Part shown: in pieces, positions 26,246 to 33,953 of the stretch
How positions within the stretch are numbered: position 1 is the first letter of the stretch
Layout: the number at the start of each line of letters is the position of its first letter
NCBI GenBank assembly: GCA_016198165.1
Contig: JACQJF010000049.1
Location: 1 to 33,953 of the forward strand
Direction: 5' to 3'
Origin: Candidatus Iainarchaeum sp.
Lineage (GTDB): Archaea > Iainarchaeota > Iainarchaeia > Iainarchaeales > GW2011-AR10
DNA length: 33,953 nt
Program-made: the position numbers and the translations under genes
The notes under the pieces: generated by a model
The model's input: the letters and a program-made list of their open reading frames with translations, nothing else
What the model was told of the DNA's origin: nothing
The model's database searches: none

Positions 26246-26929
26246 ATGAGGATAGAGTATTTCGGTCACTGTTTTTTCCGCGTTAGTTTCGGGAAAACCA
26301 GTGTTTTGTTTGACCCTTTCATAAACACCGACCTGCCGGGGACACGCATGAAGAGGCTTGTCGGGTGTGCAGTGAAAGAGCGCGATGTCGGTAAGAGCGA
26401 TGTGGCGGTCATTTCAAGTGATGACTTTGACCACTTTGATTCAAAGGCCCTGCGTTTTTTTGCGGACAGGGATAACTGCATCATAATAGCCCATGACTCT
26501 GCACTTGACAAGCTTGAGGTTTCCCCGCACCTGAAAAAACCGGTGAGGGTGAATGATTCTTTTTCCATGCGCGGGATAGACTTCCGGGTCCTGCCTGCGC
26601 ATTGTCCCGGGTGTTTTTACCCGCTGAGTTTTATTGCAAGCAAGGATGGTGAAAGCGTTTTTTTCCCCGGGAAGACTGCCCTGATGGATAATTTCAGCGA
26701 GGTCCGTGCGAATGTCGCGATTCTCCCGATTGGGGGTGGCATGGGTATGGACGTGGTTGATGCGGTGAGGGCCGTGAAAACAATCAAGCCTGATTATGTC
26801 ATTCCGATGCATTACAACACTTTTGACTCCATTAAGGCAAACCCGCTTGACTTTAAGGCGCGCATAGAGAAAAGCATCCTGAAGACAAAGCCGGTCATCC
26901 TGAAGGAAGGCAGTTCATTCAGGATTTAG
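26246..26929 (+). CDS. Metallo-beta-lactamase-fold protein with altered metal motif
   Basis: MRIEYFGHCFFRV...VLFDPFINTD, VAVISSDDFDHFD in place of HxHxDH, FFPGKTALMD in place of FxGDT, VIPMHYNTFDSI. Confidence 0.75.
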   Translation: MRIEYFGHCFFRVSFGKTSVLFDPFINTDLPGTRMKRLVGCAVKERDVGKSDVAVISSDDFDHFDSKALRFFADRDNCIIIAHDSALDKLEVSPHLKKPVRVNDSFSMRGIDFRVLPAHCPGCFYPLSFIASKDGESVFFPGKTALMDNFSEVRANVAILPIGGGMGMDVVDAVRAVKTIKPDYVIPMHYNTFDSIKANPLDFKARIEKSILKTKPVILKEGSSFRI

Positions 26930-26939
26930 TGCGTGCGAT

Positions 26940-27662
26940 TCACTGTATCTGTGGCAAAGTTTTTTCCGCTGCCGGGAGGTCCTGCATGTCCCCAAGGTGG
27001 ATGTAGGGGCCGATGTGTTTTTTCGGCACTACTATCCCGCCTGCCTGGATGAGTTTTTTTATCGAGTCGACGAGTTCAAACTCGTTTCTTTCACTCAGGG
27101 CGGTTTCGCGGATTGCACTGAAAATGAGTTTGTCAAACCGGTATATCCCCATTGAAACGCTTTTGCTTGGCTCCTGTCCAGGCGACGGCTTTTCTATGAT
27201 GTCAGCCACTTTGCCATTCTGTATTTTGAGGCACCCGTACCTCCACGTGTCTTCAACTTCCTGTGTAAGTATAATGCCGTCGGTAATGTCGAATTCGTCC
27301 GTCTGGCTGAGCTCTTTCAGGGTTTCAGTGCTTACAATGACGTCCCCGTTGAGTGCAACGAATTTCCCGTCGACGAAGTCTTCCACGAGGCTCAAGGCAT
27401 GCGCGGTTCCGAGTTGTTTTTCCTGGACGAAATAATTGAGTTTCATTTTCCGGAATTTTTCGCCAAAATGTTTTTCAATGGCTTCTTTTTTGTATCCGAC
27501 AACCAGGTGTGTTTCCTCAAAACCGGCTTTTTCGAGCTTTGAAAGCAGGTGTTCAAGGAATGGTTTTCCGGCAACCCGTATCATTACCTTTGGCACGCTG
27601 TCAGTCAGTGGCCGAAACCGGACTCCCTTTCCTGCGGCCATGACCACTGCAATCATTTGCAA
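26940..27662 (-). CDS. NDP-sugar nucleotidyltransferase
   Basis: VVMAAGKGVRFRPLTDSVPKVMIRVAGKPFLEHLL; LGTAHAL; NGDVIV. Confidence 0.9.
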   Translation of the reverse strand: MQMIAVVMAAGKGVRFRPLTDSVPKVMIRVAGKPFLEHLLSKLEKAGFEETHLVVGYKKEAIEKHFGEKFRKMKLNYFVQEKQLGTAHALSLVEDFVDGKFVALNGDVIVSTETLKELSQTDEFDITDGIILTQEVEDTWRYGCLKIQNGKVADIIEKPSPGQEPSKSVSMGIYRFDKLIFSAIRETALSERNEFELVDSIKKLIQAGGIVVPKKHIGPYIHLGDMQDLPAAEKTLPQIQ

Positions 27663-27737
27663 TCAAGAAAAATTAGTGCCTGGTTGAATATTAAGCTTGT
27701 GTTGAGTCCGTGCGTGGAACCCCCTGGTCAGGGTTCA

Positions 27738-28421
27738 TTAGTCCATGGCGTGGCTTTCAACAAAACTATAGTACCTGTTTTTGGCGAGGATGACGTGGTC
27801 AACCAGGGTAATTTCAAGTTTTTCAAGTAGTTTTTTCAGTTCCGCAGTTGTTTTTTTGTCTTCGTCTGTGGGGGCGACGTTTTGCGAGGGGTGGTTGTGG
27901 CAGATGATTATGCCGGCTGCGCCGTGCTTTAACGCTTCCTGGACCAAAGAACGGGGGTTGATTGTGGTGCTGTCGAATCTTCCTTTTGAAACTGATTCTG
28001 AAATAATCTGGTTTTTTTTGTCAAGGAAAACCACTGCAGTGCTTTCTTCTTTTGCTTCCGAGAGTTCGCCTTCGAAGAAATCAAAAACGTCTTTTGCGCA
28101 AAAAACCCGTTTTTTTTGCCGGATTTTCTGTTTTTTCATGCGCTTGTGGATTTCAAAGCAGGCTTTCAGCCTTGTTGCCTTTGCGGCTCCAATGCCGTTT
28201 ATTTTCATGAGCTCGCTTAAATTTGCATCTGAAAGCCCTGCAAAGCTTTCGTATTTTTTTAAAAGAGTGCGTGCAAGGTCAACGGCGGAGACGTTTTGGC
28301 TCCCGTTTCCAAGAAGAAGGGCCACGAGTTCAGAGTCAGTCAGGGCTTTTTCGCTTTGGAAAATCATTCGTTCCCTAGGCCTCTCGCTTTCAGGCCAGCC
28401 GGGAATGCCGTGTTTGCCCAT
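27738..28421 (-). CDS. radC: RadC family JAB-domain protein
   Basis: GIPGWPESERPRERM, SDSELVALLLGNG-like region, HNHPSQNVAPTDEDKKTT (HxH..D). Confidence 0.93.
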   Translation of the reverse strand: MGKHGIPGWPESERPRERMIFQSEKALTDSELVALLLGNGSQNVSAVDLARTLLKKYESFAGLSDANLSELMKINGIGAAKATRLKACFEIHKRMKKQKIRQKKRVFCAKDVFDFFEGELSEAKEESTAVVFLDKKNQIISESVSKGRFDSTTINPRSLVQEALKHGAAGIIICHNHPSQNVAPTDEDKKTTAELKKLLEKLEITLVDHVILAKNRYYSFVESHAMD

Positions 28422-28486
28422 GCATTCAATTTGTTTCTTTGTTCTACAAAAAAAGCTTTTCGGAACCGGGTTTCCGCTGCGCTTTG

Positions 28487-28738
28487 TTAAATTGATTTCT
28501 TTAGGTATTCTTTGCCTTTTTTTGTAATTGAGTAAACCCGGTAATTGTGCCTTTTTGGCGTTTTGCAGTCGACAAACCCGTGGTCTTTGAGGTCAAGCAG
28601 GACTTGGCTTATTGTTGAGCGGTGGTTGTCAAGTTTCTTTGCAAGCTCTGTTGGCGTCAGAGCGTTTGTTTCAAGTGCCTTTAGGACGTGTTTCCTGTTT
28701 TTGCTGCTTTTCAGGTAAACCAGTTCATACCAGTCCAT
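28487..28738 (-). CDS. Winged-helix DNA-binding regulator
   Basis: MDWYELVYLKSSKNRKHVLKALETNALTPTELAKKLDNHRSTISQVLLDLKDHGFVDCKTPKRHNYRVYSITKKGKEYL. Confidence 0.8.
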   Translation of the reverse strand: MDWYELVYLKSSKNRKHVLKALETNALTPTELAKKLDNHRSTISQVLLDLKDHGFVDCKTPKRHNYRVYSITKKGKEYLKKSI

Positions 28739-28877
28739 GCTATTGAAAGTGAATTGGCCGTTCAAATAGATTGGTAGAATAAACGTAGAGAGTTTATAAA
28801 CATAATGTAGGCATATACTTTTGTTTTTTTGAATAAAATTTCCGCAAAATTTTTTCGTCAAAAATGGGGTTTGGGTA

Positions 28878-29483
28878 ATGGCTCGTGTCAGGACTGGAAT
28901 ACCTGGTTTGGATGGCCTCATCGGGGGCGGTTTTGAAAAAGGCTCCATTGTGGAGGTTGCGGGCAGTGAGGGGGCACTCAAGTCTACTTTTGGCCTCCAG
29001 TTTGCCATTGAAGGGGTTAAAAGGAATGAAAAAGTTGTTTATGTCTCCCTTGAAGAGCAAAAAGAGAGTTTTGAAAGCACTGCCAGGGTTTTTGGCTGGG
29101 AAAAAAATTTTTCAAGAATCGATTTTCGCCATATTGACGTAAAGCAGGTGATTGCAAGCCTTGGGGTTTCATACAATGCTGATGGCCCGGAACATCTTGC
29201 AAAAAAACTGCTTCAGACTTTTGATGGCGGCATTGACAGGCTTGTCCTGGATTCTGCCACCACGCTTGCGCTTTATTCTTCAAGAACTTCCGTAAAGCTG
29301 ACGGGGAGCAAAAAATGGGGTTTTGTAAAGCCAAGCTGCGGGGACATCAGGGTAATGCTTTATTACCTGTCAAGCGAACTCAGGGAGTCAGGCAGCACCG
29401 TTGTTTTTCTGGCTGAAAGCGGGAAAGGCGAGCTCTATGTTGCCGAAGAGGTGCTGAAGTATGTTTGTGACGCAAAAATCTAG
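28878..29483 (+). CDS. KaiC/RAD55-like ATPase, possibly truncated by an in-frame TAG
   Basis: RTGIPGLDGLIGGGFEKGSIVEVAGSEGALKSTFGLQFA; ORF resumes in the same frame after TAG and runs to 29624. Confidence 0.85.
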   Translation: MARVRTGIPGLDGLIGGGFEKGSIVEVAGSEGALKSTFGLQFAIEGVKRNEKVVYVSLEEQKESFESTARVFGWEKNFSRIDFRHIDVKQVIASLGVSYNADGPEHLAKKLLQTFDGGIDRLVLDSATTLALYSSRTSVKLTGSKKWGFVKPSCGDIRVMLYYLSSELRESGSTVVFLAESGKGELYVAEEVLKYVCDAKI

Positions 29484-29625
29484 CTGAAAAAAAGTTCGCT
29501 TGGAACAGAATCCCCAAGGACAATAATTATCCGCAAAATGAGGCACACAAGCCATCCGTTGGACGAAATGTCACTGCTTATTACAAAAGGCGGTCTGCAG
29601 GTCAGGGAGCTTTCGGGTAAATGAT

Positions 29626-30258
29626 ATGCTTGCGGAAAAAATACGCCAATACATTTCCTCCAGGTACCTGCGGTTTGGCGAAGAAGAAATATGGTTCGGA
29701 AAAGAACGGGTTTTGTTTTATTTTGCGCCGCATCTTGCAGAAGAATTTTCAATAAACCGCCGAATTTTCGGGTTGAAGTATTGTGCGGCGTGTTTTCTTG
29801 CCGGGCGCACTGCGGGCCATGCTTTTGTGGAAAAACACGGCGTACCTCTCAAGAAAATCCTGACTCCGGTTGTTGAACTGAGCTGCACTGTCCTTACTGC
29901 TTTTGGTTTTGGTTCTTTCCGGACACTCAAGGTCAGGGAAGAAGGCTTTATGGTTGTTGCCGGAAAATCCACTCTTGCAAAAGAAATCAAGCAGAAAATG
30001 TTTTCACAAAAACCGGTTGATTTTGCCCTCGCGGGGGTATTTGCCGGGGCACTCTCGTGTTTTTCTTCGGAAAAATTTTATGCAGTTGAAACAAAATGCT
30101 GTGCCCAAAAAAACGTGGATGAATGCGTGTGGGTTGCAGGAACGGAAAAATCCATTCTTGGCCATGTAAACGAGTTTTCCCCCGAGAACCTTATGTGGGC
30201 AAAAGAGTTTTTGGCCGAAGTAAAAACGCTTGAAAAAGAGGCAGGTGGCGCCCCGTGA
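29626..30258 (+). CDS. V4R-domain-like protein
   Basis: PVDFALAGVFAGALSCFSSEKFYAVETKCCAQKNVDECVWVAG. Confidence 0.6.
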   Translation: MLAEKIRQYISSRYLRFGEEEIWFGKERVLFYFAPHLAEEFSINRRIFGLKYCAACFLAGRTAGHAFVEKHGVPLKKILTPVVELSCTVLTAFGFGSFRTLKVREEGFMVVAGKSTLAKEIKQKMFSQKPVDFALAGVFAGALSCFSSEKFYAVETKCCAQKNVDECVWVAGTEKSILGHVNEFSPENLMWAKEFLAEVKTLEKEAGGAP

Positions 30259-31427
30259 TTTCAGGGAACCCCCGGGTTGAAAATTTGTCGGGGCAGGCTG
30301 AAAATAGCCTGTGGTCTTTGGCTTTGCGGGATTTTTGGGATTATGTGCAGAAAAATCCTTCAATGCCGCTTCGTTTCCTGGAGTCAGGCATAACTGATGT
30401 CATGAACGGCCCAAGGAGTGAGTTTAATTTGTTCCTGATTCCTGACGGAAACGCGAGGATGGCTGCAGTGAAAATACTCCAAAAGGAGCATGGGTTGCCG
30501 GTTATTGGAGAAAACATGGCTAAAACGCTCAAAAAACTTGAAAAAGGAATCAATGAAATCCTCAGGCATCCCGAAGAATATCTTGGGCTTGTTGAATATG
30601 AATATCAGAGAAGCGGTTTTGCAACATCCCTGCTTTCCAGGGAGCTTCAAAGGCACAGTTTTGGCGACCAGGTAACCTGTGTCTACAATGAAATAAACCG
30701 CCAGGACAGGGTGTACTTTGACATTTTTGAGAAAATGCTTAACGGCATAGGCCAGGCGAATGTCGACCTTCTTCTGGCAAGCAGGGTAAAATGTTTTGTC
30801 GTTGGAAGCGATGCGGAAAAATGGGCCGGGAAAATAAATAACCTGGAAGTGCTGTCAAGGCCCCCTGAAAAGTCCAAGTCAAGAGTGATAATCATAGCGG
30901 GCCTCTATTCCAATCCGAAAAAGGCGCTCAAAAAAATCGAGGATGAAGCGGAAAAAATTTTCCAGGAGTTTCCGGATGATTCAGAAAAGCGCTGCTGCGG
31001 CCTTGTAAACGAAGCTATCGGGGACATCATTGATGAGCGGCTTGAAAAATATGCAAGGGAATCAAACGTTTTCCTAAGGCCCACGCATGTAAGGATTTCA
31101 GGAATGTATTCATCAGCCTACAATAACGCGGCGATGGGTTTTTTGTTTTCGCCTTTCAGCAGTTTTAACCCTGCAAGCCTTGCAATGCAGCTTTTGGGCG
31201 CGTGGAAAACAGATTTTGACCGCCTGAGTAAAAGGCTTGACATTTATTCCCCTGAAAGCTATGCGCTTTGGATGAATCATTTCGGCGACAACAGCATGGC
31301 CGCTCCAAAAGACTTTAACGCTGTCCTGCCATGCAAAAGAAACCCGCCGTTTCTTTCAAAAATAAGCAAGTGGAGTGAAAAAGACCTGGAAAAAGAAATA
31401 AAACCGTTTTACAGCGGGAAAATCTGA
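30255..31427 (+). CDS. Hypothetical 390-aa protein
   Basis: GTG start overlapping V4R-like stop (GTGA); long ORF consistent with coding; no family recognised. Confidence 0.75.
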   Translation: MISGNPRVENLSGQAENSLWSLALRDFWDYVQKNPSMPLRFLESGITDVMNGPRSEFNLFLIPDGNARMAAVKILQKEHGLPVIGENMAKTLKKLEKGINEILRHPEEYLGLVEYEYQRSGFATSLLSRELQRHSFGDQVTCVYNEINRQDRVYFDIFEKMLNGIGQANVDLLLASRVKCFVVGSDAEKWAGKINNLEVLSRPPEKSKSRVIIIAGLYSNPKKALKKIEDEAEKIFQEFPDDSEKRCCGLVNEAIGDIIDERLEKYARESNVFLRPTHVRISGMYSSAYNNAAMGFLFSPFSSFNPASLAMQLLGAWKTDFDRLSKRLDIYSPESYALWMNHFGDNSMAAPKDFNAVLPCKRNPPFLSKISKWSEKDLEKEIKPFYSGKI

Positions 31428-31470
31428 CTTGCCCGTTGCCGGAATGTAACTGCATTTCGATGCAAACCTA

Positions 31471-32382
31471 TCATAATTCGATTTCCAGAAAGTCCGTTGC
31501 AGCCACGACGTCGCCGAATTCCTTTCTTGCCTCGTTTTCGAGTTTTTTTTCCTCCTTGTGGCGGGAACTCAGGTGGGTGAGTGCGAGTTTTTTGCAGCCT
31601 GTTTCAGCCGCGACTTTTCCCGCTTCGCGTGCAGTGGAGTGCCTTGTTTTTATCGCGCGCGACAATAATTCTTCGCTGAAGGTGGCTTCGTGTATGAGCA
31701 GGTCGGATTCCTTTATCTCACTGTAATAGCTTTTTGCTGGGCGCGTGTCAAACACGATGCTGATTTTTTTCCCCAAAACGGCTTTTGACTCGTCCATTAC
31801 CTGTTTTGGGTAAAACTTTTTTCCACTGACTTCTATGGATTCGCCTTTCTGGAGTTTTCCCCAAAGCGGCCCCTCGGGTATGCCGAAGTCGAGTGCTTTT
31901 TGGCGCTGGAACTCGCCCTGCTTGTCTTCTTCCTTGAATGCAAAGCCAAAGCATTCCACTTCGTGCCGCAGTGGAAAAGAGCGCACAAAGTAATCCGCGC
32001 CTTCAAGGCAAACGCCTTTACCAAGCTCGGCAAACCTGATTTCAAAATTCACGTTCATGATTGAGGCGTGTATTGCCTGCATCGCCATTTTTTTGATTCC
32101 GCTTGGCCCGAAAATCGTCAGTGGGTAGTCCCGCTGGTGGATGCTCATTGTAGCCACGAGGCCGGGTATCCCAAGCACGTGGTCTGCGTGCAGGTGCGAG
32201 ATGAAAATGCTTTTTATTTTGAGCATGGAGACGCCCGCCGCAAGCATCTGCCTCTGCGTGCCCTCCGGGCAGTCGAAGAGGAACCACTCGCCTTTGCGCT
32301 TGAGTGCCACGCTTGACAATCCCCTTTCCTTTGTCGGGGTCGAGGCTGCGGTTCCCAAAAAAACTACTTTTATTTTTTCCAT
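31471..32382 (-). CDS. rnz: Ribonuclease Z
   Basis: VVFLGTAASTPTKERGLSSVAL, LFDCPEGTQRQML, IFISHLHADHVLGIPGL, HEATFSEE, THLSSRH. Confidence 0.95.
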   Translation of the reverse strand: MEKIKVVFLGTAASTPTKERGLSSVALKRKGEWFLFDCPEGTQRQMLAAGVSMLKIKSIFISHLHADHVLGIPGLVATMSIHQRDYPLTIFGPSGIKKMAMQAIHASIMNVNFEIRFAELGKGVCLEGADYFVRSFPLRHEVECFGFAFKEEDKQGEFQRQKALDFGIPEGPLWGKLQKGESIEVSGKKFYPKQVMDESKAVLGKKISIVFDTRPAKSYYSEIKESDLLIHEATFSEELLSRAIKTRHSTAREAGKVAAETGCKKLALTHLSSRHKEEKKLENEARKEFGDVVAATDFLEIEL

Positions 32383-32551
32383 GAGACAAGAAATAGGGCG
32401 GCAAAAAGTTTAAATCACGAGCCAGGCGGCCTTATCCTATTTTTTCCAAGCATTTTTTGCACTAGTATCCTGTTGCACTGCTTTTTTTTCTTTTTACTCT
32501 TTTTTTTGTACCAGAATCCTTTATTAATTATTACAAGGCAATGGATATTTC

Positions 32552-33601
32552 ATGGCGCGCAAGGAAAAAAACAGGAAACTTGTAAAGCCTGTTGTCGAGG
32601 GTGTTTTTGAAAACACTGCAGGCATACCTGTGCCAGGAAAGCTCGTTGACCAGGTCGTGGGGCAGGAAAAAGCCGTTGAGATAATCAAAAAGGCTGCTGC
32701 ACAGAAAAGAAACGTACTGCTTGTAGGCCTTCCAGGGACCGGGAAAAGCCTCATTGCACAGGCAATGGCAGAGATTCTCCCAGTCAGCGAGCTTCAGGAC
32801 GTGCTTGTTTACCCCAATCACCAGGACCCGAACACCCCGCGCATACGGAAAGTCGTGGCAGGAGAGGGGAAAAAAATCGTTGAAAAGGGAAAGCTCGAAG
32901 CCCGCGCCCAGGAAGACAACCTGCGCCTGGTGAGCCTCGTTTTTCCAATGGCGTGGCTTTTGATAAGCTTTGTTTTCTGGAAACTCGGCTGGATACCAGA
33001 TGTAGTGTACGCCGCGACACTGATTGTCGGAGTTCTCTTGTTCATCGGCTTTGCCCTCGGCTCACAGGTCCGCACAAAGTCAACAGCCAGCGTGCCAAAA
33101 CTCTTGATTGACAATAATTCAAAAAAAATCGCGCCATTCATTGACGCAACGGGTGCGCGCGCAGGGGCACTGCTTGGTGATGTTCGCCACGATCCACTTC
33201 AATGCTTTGTTAACGTGAATCAGTTAATTGTAGCTTCTGCTGATGGGTCTAAAGAGTTGATTTCATTTGAAGCTTTGTGGGGAAGAATTACAGGAAAGCA
33301 CCCGGAACTTATCGAAAAACACGAGAATGGTTATGAAGCAATAGTTTTTCCAAAAGAAGAAAACGCTTATACTTATGGTTTTAAAGATGGTCAAGTTGTT
33401 TTGTCAAGAATTTATTCAATGAACCGAAAACCACACAATGGGAAAATTGTTGACATTAACCTCAATGGAAAAACCCTTTCAGTCACACCTGAACATAAAA
33501 TTGTTACAAAGTCAAAAAGCAAGCAGGCGGAAAAAATCTCCCAAATGGATAAATTAATTTTTTTGAGCACTGAAAAAGAACTGGTTCCAGCTGTTGCTTA
33601 A
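32552..33601 (+). CDS. lonB: Archaeal LonB N-terminal region fused to N-terminal intein segment
   Basis: VVGQEKAVEIIKKAAAQKRNVLLVGLPGTGKSLIAQAMAE, two-TM segment, GARAGALLGDVRHDPLQ then CFVNVNQLIVASADGS...NGKTLSVTPEHKIVT (intein blocks A and B). Confidence 0.88.
   Translation: MARKEKNRKLVKPVVEGVFENTAGIPVPGKLVDQVVGQEKAVEIIKKAAAQKRNVLLVGLPGTGKSLIAQAMAEILPVSELQDVLVYPNHQDPNTPRIRKVVAGEGKKIVEKGKLEARAQEDNLRLVSLVFPMAWLLISFVFWKLGWIPDVVYAATLIVGVLLFIGFALGSQVRTKSTASVPKLLIDNNSKKIAPFIDATGARAGALLGDVRHDPLQCFVNVNQLIVASADGSKELISFEALWGRITGKHPELIEKHENGYEAIVFPKEENAYTYGFKDGQVVLSRIYSMNRKPHNGKIVDINLNGKTLSVTPEHKIVTKSKSKQAEKISQMDKLIFLSTEKELVPAVA
33203..33598 (+). mobile_element. Intein N-terminal segment in LonB
   Basis: Cys1 after GDVRHDPLQ; block B TPEHK; ORF ends without C-terminal HN/C-extein. 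Confidence 0.82.
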
Positions 33602-33783
33602 TTTGCTAGACTTCTTTATGTGTTACTTATTTCGCACCGGAAGTGACCTCTTTCCAAAACAACAAATACAGTTTTGACCTAATCAAGTGAATAGCATGTT
33701 ATTGGCATTAATCGGTATTTAAATGAAAAAATAGTGTTTTGGTAGTGAATATATTTAAATTCTTTTTGTGCAACTATTAGGTA

Positions 33784-33953
33784 ATGAATGTTATTTGGAC
33801 AAGGCATGCAAGGGAGAGATTTTTTGAGCGCGCCTTGATGTATGGAATCGGCGTAGGTGAGGCCGAACAAAACATTTTAAGGCAAAGGGTTAAGGAAAAA
33901 CAAAAGGACGACAAAATTAAAACAATCTTTAAAATAATGGATTATTATTTTAC
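33784..33953 (+). CDS. Start of a small ORF, DUF4258-like (HARERFFER), truncated by window end
   Basis: MNVIWTRHARERFFERALMYGIGVGEAEQNILRQRVKEKQKDDKIKTIFKIMDYYF...; AT-rich TATA-like tract upstream. Confidence 0.45.
   Translation, partial: MNVIWTRHARERFFERALMYGIGVGEAEQNILRQRVKEKQKDDKIKTIFKIMDYYF

Noticed and set aside
27700-27740. GAACCCcctggtcaGGGTTC hairpin as another copy of the linker-hairpin family
   Set aside because: Flanks (CGTGCGTGG, ATTAGTCC) only weakly resemble the linkers; cannot be distinguished from a chance palindrome.
28920-29010. Walker A variant GSEGALKST as proof of an inactive ATPase
   Set aside because: The Lys-Ser/Thr is kept and KaiC-like relatives with a substituted second glycine may exist; not enough to call it inactive.
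29481-29483. Genome-wide reassignment of TAG (pyrrolysine-type code)
   Set aside because: TAG appears to be an ordinary stop in several genes here (6691-6693, 7526-7528, 11031-11033, 21149-21151, 25204-25206) with no domain continuation, so global reassignment is not supported; a local event is more likely.
1-33953. CRISPR array
   Set aside because: No regularly spaced direct repeats with unique spacers seen; repeats found are dispersed.

Overview
Gene-dense archaeal (possibly DPANN-like) chromosomal segment. Housekeeping genes include ileS, thermosome, rpoK/Rpo6, Cdc6/Orc1, a YchF-like GTPase, rfcL, pheS/pheT, a Nob1-like PIN protein, RNase Z and the 5' part of lonB. There are two tRNA genes; one is intron-containing with a predicted UAU anticodon next to ileS. 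Accessory content: toxin-antitoxin modules (RelE-like, MazF-like, VapBC) in a region punctuated by tRNA-3'-end-like repeats, multi-hairpin intergenic repeats whose stems vary while linkers are conserved, and several orphan genes. Main second-look items: (1) a KaiC-like ATPase gene with an in-frame TAG, after which the same frame continues for 46 codons with a recognisable KaiC-family C-terminal motif, ending 1 nt before the next gene; (2) lonB interrupted at GDVRHDPLQ^C by the N-terminal half of an intein that stops, followed by apparent LAGLIDADG debris and a separate small gene (split or decaying intein); (3) tRNA-like repeats delimiting TA cassettes, with a remnant toxin 3' end; (4) the covarying hairpin repeats; (5) an orphan gene joined by TAATG overlaps between pheS and pheT. 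All family calls come from reading the translations; no database search was run.
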